From NCBI GenBank assembly GCA_036489025.1, contig DASXGN010000032.1, positions 11,045-75,044 of the forward strand: a stretch of DNA of 64,000 nucleotides. The letters are read 5' to 3'. The translations under genes and the position numbers were made by a program. This stretch comes from Dryocola sp036489025. GTDB taxonomy: Bacteria > Pseudomonadota > Gammaproteobacteria > Enterobacterales > Enterobacteriaceae. The notes below the pieces were generated by a model, which ran no database searches, was not told the DNA's origin, and saw only the letters and a list, made by a program, of their open reading frames with translations. This document shows, one piece after another, positions 60,175-64,000 of the stretch (position 1 is its first letter; each line of letters starts with the position of its first letter).

Positions 60175-60902
60175 GCAAGCTGATTGTCCCGCAATGGCCG
60201 ATTCCGTCAGGCGTCGGCGCCTGCAGTTCGACACGTATCGGTGGGGTGAGCCTGTCGCCATACGATTCGCTCAATCTTGGCGCCCACTGTGGCGATAATC
60301 CTGAGCACGTCGAAGAAAATCGTCGTCTGTTTTATCACGCCGCCAAAATGCCTTCTAAGCCAGTCTGGCTTGAGCAGGTCCATGGCACCGACGTGCTGAG
60401 GTTAACGGGGGGAGCCTACGCTTCGAAACGGGCGGATGCTTCCTACAGCGATATTCCTGGTGAGGTCTGCGCGGTAATGACGGCAGACTGCCTGCCGGTT
60501 CTCTTCTGCAATAAAGCTGGAACAGAAGTAGCGGCTGCCCATGCGGGATGGCGAGGCTTGTGTGAAGGCGTTCTGGAACAAACGATCGCCTGCTTTAAAG
60601 AGCGTCCTGAAAATATTATTGCCTGGCTTGGTCCTGCAATTGGACCAATGGCGTTTGAAGTTGGTCCGGAAGTTCGTGAAGCGTTTGTGGCTAAAGATGC
60701 GAAGGCCGAAGCTGCTTTCCGCCCGTCGGGTGAAAAGTACTATGCTGATATCTACATGCTCGCGCGTCAGCGGCTCGCGAACGCAGGCATTGAACAGGTC
60801 TCCGGCGGGGATCGTTGCACTCATACTGAAGCCAATGATTTCTTCTCCTATCGCCGCGACAAAACCACCGGCCGTATGGCAAGTTTCATTTGGCTGATAT
60901 AA
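60171..60902 (+). CDS. pgeF: Purine nucleoside phosphorylase / polyphenol oxidase family protein PgeF (YfiH)
   Basis: A 243-residue DUF152 protein. Metal-ligand motifs are WLEQVHGTDVLRL, MTADCLPVLFCN and AAAHAGWRGLCEGVLE (two His and one Cys). In E. coli YfiH/PgeF edits peptidoglycan precursors by removing wrongly incorporated serine from UDP-MurNAc; homologues also act on purine nucleosides. It overlaps rluD by 4 bp (ATGA), as in E. coli. Confidence 0.94.
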   Translation: MSKLIVPQWPIPSGVGACSSTRIGGVSLSPYDSLNLGAHCGDNPEHVEENRRLFYHAAKMPSKPVWLEQVHGTDVLRLTGGAYASKRADASYSDIPGEVCAVMTADCLPVLFCNKAGTEVAAAHAGWRGLCEGVLEQTIACFKERPENIIAWLGPAIGPMAFEVGPEVREAFVAKDAKAEAAFRPSGEKYYADIYMLARQRLANAGIEQVSGGDRCTHTEANDFFSYRRDKTTGRMASFIWLI

Positions 60903-60964
60903 CCTACAGAATCAAGACGATCCAGTTCGGGTAACGTTACGCTCACATATTTCAGGTCATTAAC

Positions 60965-60993
60965 CTTGAATAATTGAGGGATGACCTCATTTA
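60965..60993 (+). promoter_or_regulatory. Sigma32 heat-shock promoter of clpB
   Basis: CTTGAA (60965-60970), a 14-bp spacer and CCTCATTTA (60985-60993), about 40 bp upstream of clpB. The match to the known E. coli clpB sigma32 promoter is close. Confidence 0.85.
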
Positions 60994-61032
60994 ATCTCCA
61001 GTAGCAAATTTGACCTGTATATGGGAGGAGTT

Positions 61033-63606
61033 ATGCGTCTGGATCGTCTTACCAATAAATTCCAGCTTGCTCTCGCCGATGCCCAGTCCCTGGCACTTGG
61101 GCACGACAATCAATTCATTGAACCTCTTCACTTGATGAGCGCACTGCTCAATCAGGAAGGAGGATCTGTACGTCCTTTATTAACCTCCGCAGGCGTCAAT
61201 GCGGGGCAATTACACACGGCAATTGAACAGGCCCTGAGCCGTTTACCGCAGGTTGAAGGGACCGGCGGTGACGTGCAGCCTTCGCAGGATCTCGTGCGCG
61301 TATTGAATCTGTGCGACAAGCTCGCGCAAAAACGTAATGACAACTTTATTTCGTCAGAACTCTTTGTTCTGGCAGTGCTTGAATCGCGTGGCACATTAAC
61401 TGACTTATTGAAATCAGCGGGCGCTACCACGGCAAATGTGACAGCTGCGATTGAGCAAATGCGTGGAGGAGAAAGCGTGAACGATCAGAATGCCGAAGAC
61501 CAACGTCAGGCATTGAAGAAATATACCGTTGACCTTACCGAGCGAGCCGAGCAGGGCAAGCTGGACCCGGTCATTGGCCGTGATGAAGAAATTCGCCGTA
61601 CCATTCAGGTGCTGCAACGCCGTACCAAAAACAATCCGGTGCTTATCGGGGAACCAGGCGTAGGTAAAACGGCCATTGTTGAAGGCCTGGCGCAGCGCAT
61701 TATCAATGGTGAAGTTCCCGAAGGCCTGAAAGGGCGACGGGTTCTGGCGCTGGATATGGGCGCGCTGGTGGCCGGTGCCAAGTACCGCGGTGAGTTTGAA
61801 GAGCGCCTGAAAGGCGTGCTCAACGATCTTTCGAAGCAGGAAGGCAACGTCATCCTGTTCATCGATGAGCTGCATACCATGGTGGGGGCCGGTAAAGCCG
61901 ATGGCGCTATGGATGCGGGCAACATGCTCAAGCCTGCGCTGGCGCGCGGTGAGCTTCACTGCGTTGGTGCCACTACGCTCGACGAATATCGTCAATATAT
62001 TGAGAAAGACGCTGCGCTTGAGCGCCGCTTCCAGAAAGTTTTCGTGGCGGAGCCTTCCGTTGAGGACACCATCGCTATTCTGCGCGGGCTGAAAGAGCGC
62101 TATGAGCTGCACCACCATGTGCAGATAACCGATCCGGCGATCGTGGCGGCGGCGACCTTGTCACATCGCTATATTGCCGACCGTCAGCTGCCGGATAAGG
62201 CCATCGACCTGATTGACGAAGCGGCTTCCAGCATTCGCATGCAGATAGACTCGAAGCCGGAAGAGTTAGATCGTCTGGACCGTCGAATTATCCAGCTTAA
62301 GCTGGAACAACAGGCGCTGAAGAAAGAGTCGGACGAGGCCAGCCAGAAACGACTCGGCATGCTTAACGAAGAGTTAGAGCAGAAAGAGCGTGAATATTCT
62401 GTCCTGGAAGAAGAGTGGAAAGCGGAAAAAGCTTCGCTCTCCGGTACTCAGACAATTAAAGCGGAGCTTGAGCAGGCGAAAATCGCTATTGAACAGGCGC
62501 GTCGCATAGGCGATCTGGCCAGAATGTCCGAACTGCAATACGGCAAGATACCTGAGCTGGAAAAACAGTTAGCCGCCGCCACGCAAAGCGAAGGCAAAAC
62601 CATGCGCCTGCTGCGAAACAAAGTGACTGATGTCGAGATTGCAGACGTGCTGGCGCGATGGACCGGGATTCCCGTTGCCCGCATGCTGGAAGGCGAACGT
62701 GAAAAACTGCTGCGGATGGAGCAGGACCTTCATCATCGTGTGATTGGCCAGGACGAAGCGGTTGAAGCTGTTTCCAACGCGATTCGTCGTAGCCGCGCAG
62801 GTTTGTCCGATCCGAACCGCCCGATTGGTTCCTTCCTGTTCCTTGGGCCGACCGGGGTGGGCAAAACCGAGCTGTGCAAAACGCTGGCTAATTTTATGTT
62901 CGACAGCGACGACGCAATGGTGCGCATCGACATGTCCGAGTTTATGGAAAAACACTCCGTATCAAGACTGGTTGGGGCGCCTCCGGGCTACGTGGGTTAT
63001 GAAGAGGGTGGTTATCTGACAGAAGCTGTCCGCCGCCGTCCTTATTCAGTCATTCTGTTGGATGAGGTTGAGAAGGCGCATCCGGATGTCTTCAATATTC
63101 TGCTCCAGGTGCTGGATGATGGTCGCCTTACCGATGGGCAGGGTAGAACGGTCGACTTCCGCAACACGGTTGTCATCATGACTTCTAACCTGGGTTCCGA
63201 TTTGATTCAGGAACGCTTTGGCGAACTGGATTATGGACATATGAAGGATCTGGTGCTGGGCGTTGTCAGCCATAGTTTCCGTCCGGAGTTCATTAACCGT
63301 ATAGATGAAGTCGTGGTCTTCCACCCGTTAGGTGAGCGCCATATTGCTTCTATTGCGCAGATTCAGCTGCAGCGTTTGTACAAACGTCTGGAAGAGCGTG
63401 GTTACGAAGTCACTATCTCGGACGAGGCGCTGAAACTGCTCAGTGAAAATGGTTACGACCCGGTTTACGGTGCGCGACCGCTGAAACGTGCCATTCAGCA
63501 GCAAATAGAGAACCCGCTGGCTCAGCAAATCCTTTCCGGAGAGCTGATTCCAGGAAAAATGGTCAAGCTGGAAGTCAAAGACAGTCATATAGTGGCCGTG
63601 CAGTAA
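61033..63606 (+). CDS. clpB: ATP-dependent disaggregase ClpB
   Basis: An 857-residue AAA+ chaperone that reactivates aggregates together with DnaK. N domain 1-~145; first AAA+ domain with GEPGVGKTAIVEGLAQR; M-domain coiled coil ~410-520 (LEQQALKKESDEASQKR); second AAA+ domain with LGPTGVGKTELCKTLA, VILLDEVEKAHPD and YDPVYGARPLKRAIQ. The start at 61033 (MRLDRLTNKF) follows GGAG. An internal GTG at 61477-61479 (codon 149) is preceded by GGAGGAG and would yield the short ClpB form known in E. coli. A sigma32 promoter lies directly upstream. Confidence 0.98.
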   Translation: MRLDRLTNKFQLALADAQSLALGHDNQFIEPLHLMSALLNQEGGSVRPLLTSAGVNAGQLHTAIEQALSRLPQVEGTGGDVQPSQDLVRVLNLCDKLAQKRNDNFISSELFVLAVLESRGTLTDLLKSAGATTANVTAAIEQMRGGESVNDQNAEDQRQALKKYTVDLTERAEQGKLDPVIGRDEEIRRTIQVLQRRTKNNPVLIGEPGVGKTAIVEGLAQRIINGEVPEGLKGRRVLALDMGALVAGAKYRGEFEERLKGVLNDLSKQEGNVILFIDELHTMVGAGKADGAMDAGNMLKPALARGELHCVGATTLDEYRQYIEKDAALERRFQKVFVAEPSVEDTIAILRGLKERYELHHHVQITDPAIVAAATLSHRYIADRQLPDKAIDLIDEAASSIRMQIDSKPEELDRLDRRIIQLKLEQQALKKESDEASQKRLGMLNEELEQKEREYSVLEEEWKAEKASLSGTQTIKAELEQAKIAIEQARRIGDLARMSELQYGKIPELEKQLAAATQSEGKTMRLLRNKVTDVEIADVLARWTGIPVARMLEGEREKLLRMEQDLHHRVIGQDEAVEAVSNAIRRSRAGLSDPNRPIGSFLFLGPTGVGKTELCKTLANFMFDSDDAMVRIDMSEFMEKHSVSRLVGAPPGYVGYEEGGYLTEAVRRRPYSVILLDEVEKAHPDVFNILLQVLDDGRLTDGQGRTVDFRNTVVIMTSNLGSDLIQERFGELDYGHMKDLVLGVVSHSFRPEFINRIDEVVVFHPLGERHIASIAQIQLQRLYKRLEERGYEVTISDEALKLLSENGYDPVYGARPLKRAIQQQIENPLAQQILSGELIPGKMVKLEVKDSHIVAVQ

Positions 63607-63620
63607 GCTATAAAAAAGAT

Positions 63621-63648
63621 AAAACGGGCCTTAACGGGCCCGTTTTTG
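63621..63648 (+). terminator. clpB terminator
   Basis: A stem of AACGGGC paired with GCCCGTT, flanked by A residues and followed by TTTTT, lies about 17 bp after the clpB stop. It insulates clpB from the rRNA operon. Confidence 0.8.
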
Positions 63649-63730
63649 TATGAAACGTAGGCGGAAATGAGAGGGTTTCTAGCATTTTGCCTGGAAAGTG
63701 AGCGAACGATAAGTTTTTTCTATTTTATAC

Positions 63731-63758
63731 TTGTCACGTTCCGAAAAATCCCTATACT
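63731..63758 (+). promoter_or_regulatory. rRNA operon promoter P1
   Basis: TTGTCA (63731-63736), a 16-bp spacer and TATACT (63753-63758) are followed by GCGCCTCC, the GC-rich discriminator typical of stringently controlled rrn P1. A T-rich stretch just upstream (about 63711-63730) fits an UP element. clpB next to rrnG is the E. coli arrangement. Confidence 0.85.
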
Positions 63759-63828
63759 GCGCCTCCACTGACACGGCACAACGGCTTACAAACCGGCCCG
63801 TCAGTCAGACGAAAGCGAAAATAAACGC

Positions 63829-63856
63829 TTGACTCTGAAAGAGGAAAGCGTAATAT
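63829..63856 (+). promoter_or_regulatory. rRNA operon promoter P2
   Basis: TTGACT (63829-63834), a 16-bp spacer and TAATAT (63851-63856) lie about 100 bp downstream of P1, the usual tandem rrn spacing. Confidence 0.85.
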
Positions 63857-63896
63857 ACGCCACCTCGCAACAGCAGGCTAAGCCGCTCGTTGCAAC

Positions 63897-63907
63897 GCTC
63901 TTTAACA
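63897..63907 (+). promoter_or_regulatory. rrn leader boxA antitermination element
   Basis: GCTCTTTAACA is the boxA sequence bound by NusB-S10 to build the rRNA antitermination complex. The following leader (TCAGACAATCTGTGTGGG) is the standard pre-16S leader. The 16S gene would begin beyond position 64000. Confidence 0.88.
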
Positions 63908-64000
63908 ATTTATCAGACAATCTGTGTGGGCACTCGCAGGATTGATATCTCAGCATCTCCGGATGCAAAAAAATATCAAGTCTTGAAGAGTGACCAAGCA

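Overview
The window is a chromosomal segment of a member of the Enterobacteriaceae, most like the Salmonella / Enterobacter / Cedecea group; I do not fix the genus. Gene order follows the E. coli and Salmonella stretch from proU to the rRNA operon next to clpB, protein lengths match their E. coli counterparts almost residue for residue, and the tmRNA encodes the tag ANDENYALAA. Nearly all of it is ordinary core genome. Lineage-specific content sits in two blocks: roughly 7.7-20 kb, and the 18 kb between ssrA and smpB.

Region by region. 1-7.7 kb, minus strand: the nrdHIEF class Ib ribonucleotide reductase operon, with two NrdR boxes upstream, followed by the osmoregulated glycine betaine transporter proVWX (proX runs off the left edge). 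7.7-11.4 kb: an AhpD-like protein divergent from a MocR regulator, then small proteins (YgaM, YgaC, a YghW-like and a YodC-like protein). 11.4-17.2 kb: the rhodanese ygaP and a MurNAc cluster, with murR divergent from a porin gene, a DUF2057 gene, murQ and murP. 17.2-20.1 kb: an AT-rich decayed zone holding a LuxR-type regulator pseudogene, an intact CadC/MarT-like membrane regulator and a frameshifted FidL-like remnant.

20.1-39.3 kb: ssrA (tmRNA) and smpB flank a complete bapA-type locus. It comprises a roughly 4200-residue repetitive adhesin and its type I exporter (TolC-like, ABC ATPase/permease and HlyD-like subunits). The position and order match Salmonella bapABCD. 39.4-50 kb: housekeeping genes ratA-ratB, bamE, SOS-controlled recN, nadK, heat-shock grpE, yfjD, ypjD, ffh and rpsP-rimM-trmD-rplS. 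50-52.8 kb: the yfiR-dgcN-yfiB c-di-GMP module and the lipoprotein yfiL. 53-57.7 kb: TyrR-controlled aroF-tyrA and attenuated pheL-pheA, with an accessory SMP-30-type lactonase between them. 57.7-64 kb: raiA, bamD, rluD-pgeF, heat-shock clpB, and the P1/P2 promoters and boxA of an rRNA operon whose 16S gene lies beyond the right edge.

The less routine observations are these: a porin and a DUF2057 protein built into a MurNAc operon, with two perfect palindromes in its control region; a pseudogene whose frame is intact over 191 codons apart from three stops; a remnant of a MarT/FidL-like pair next to ssrA; an exact 1134-bp tandem duplication of a four-domain block inside the adhesin; and a CsgD-box-like sequence upstream of the adhesin. 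I see no CRISPR array, insertion sequence or intact prophage, and nothing I can call a wholly new system.
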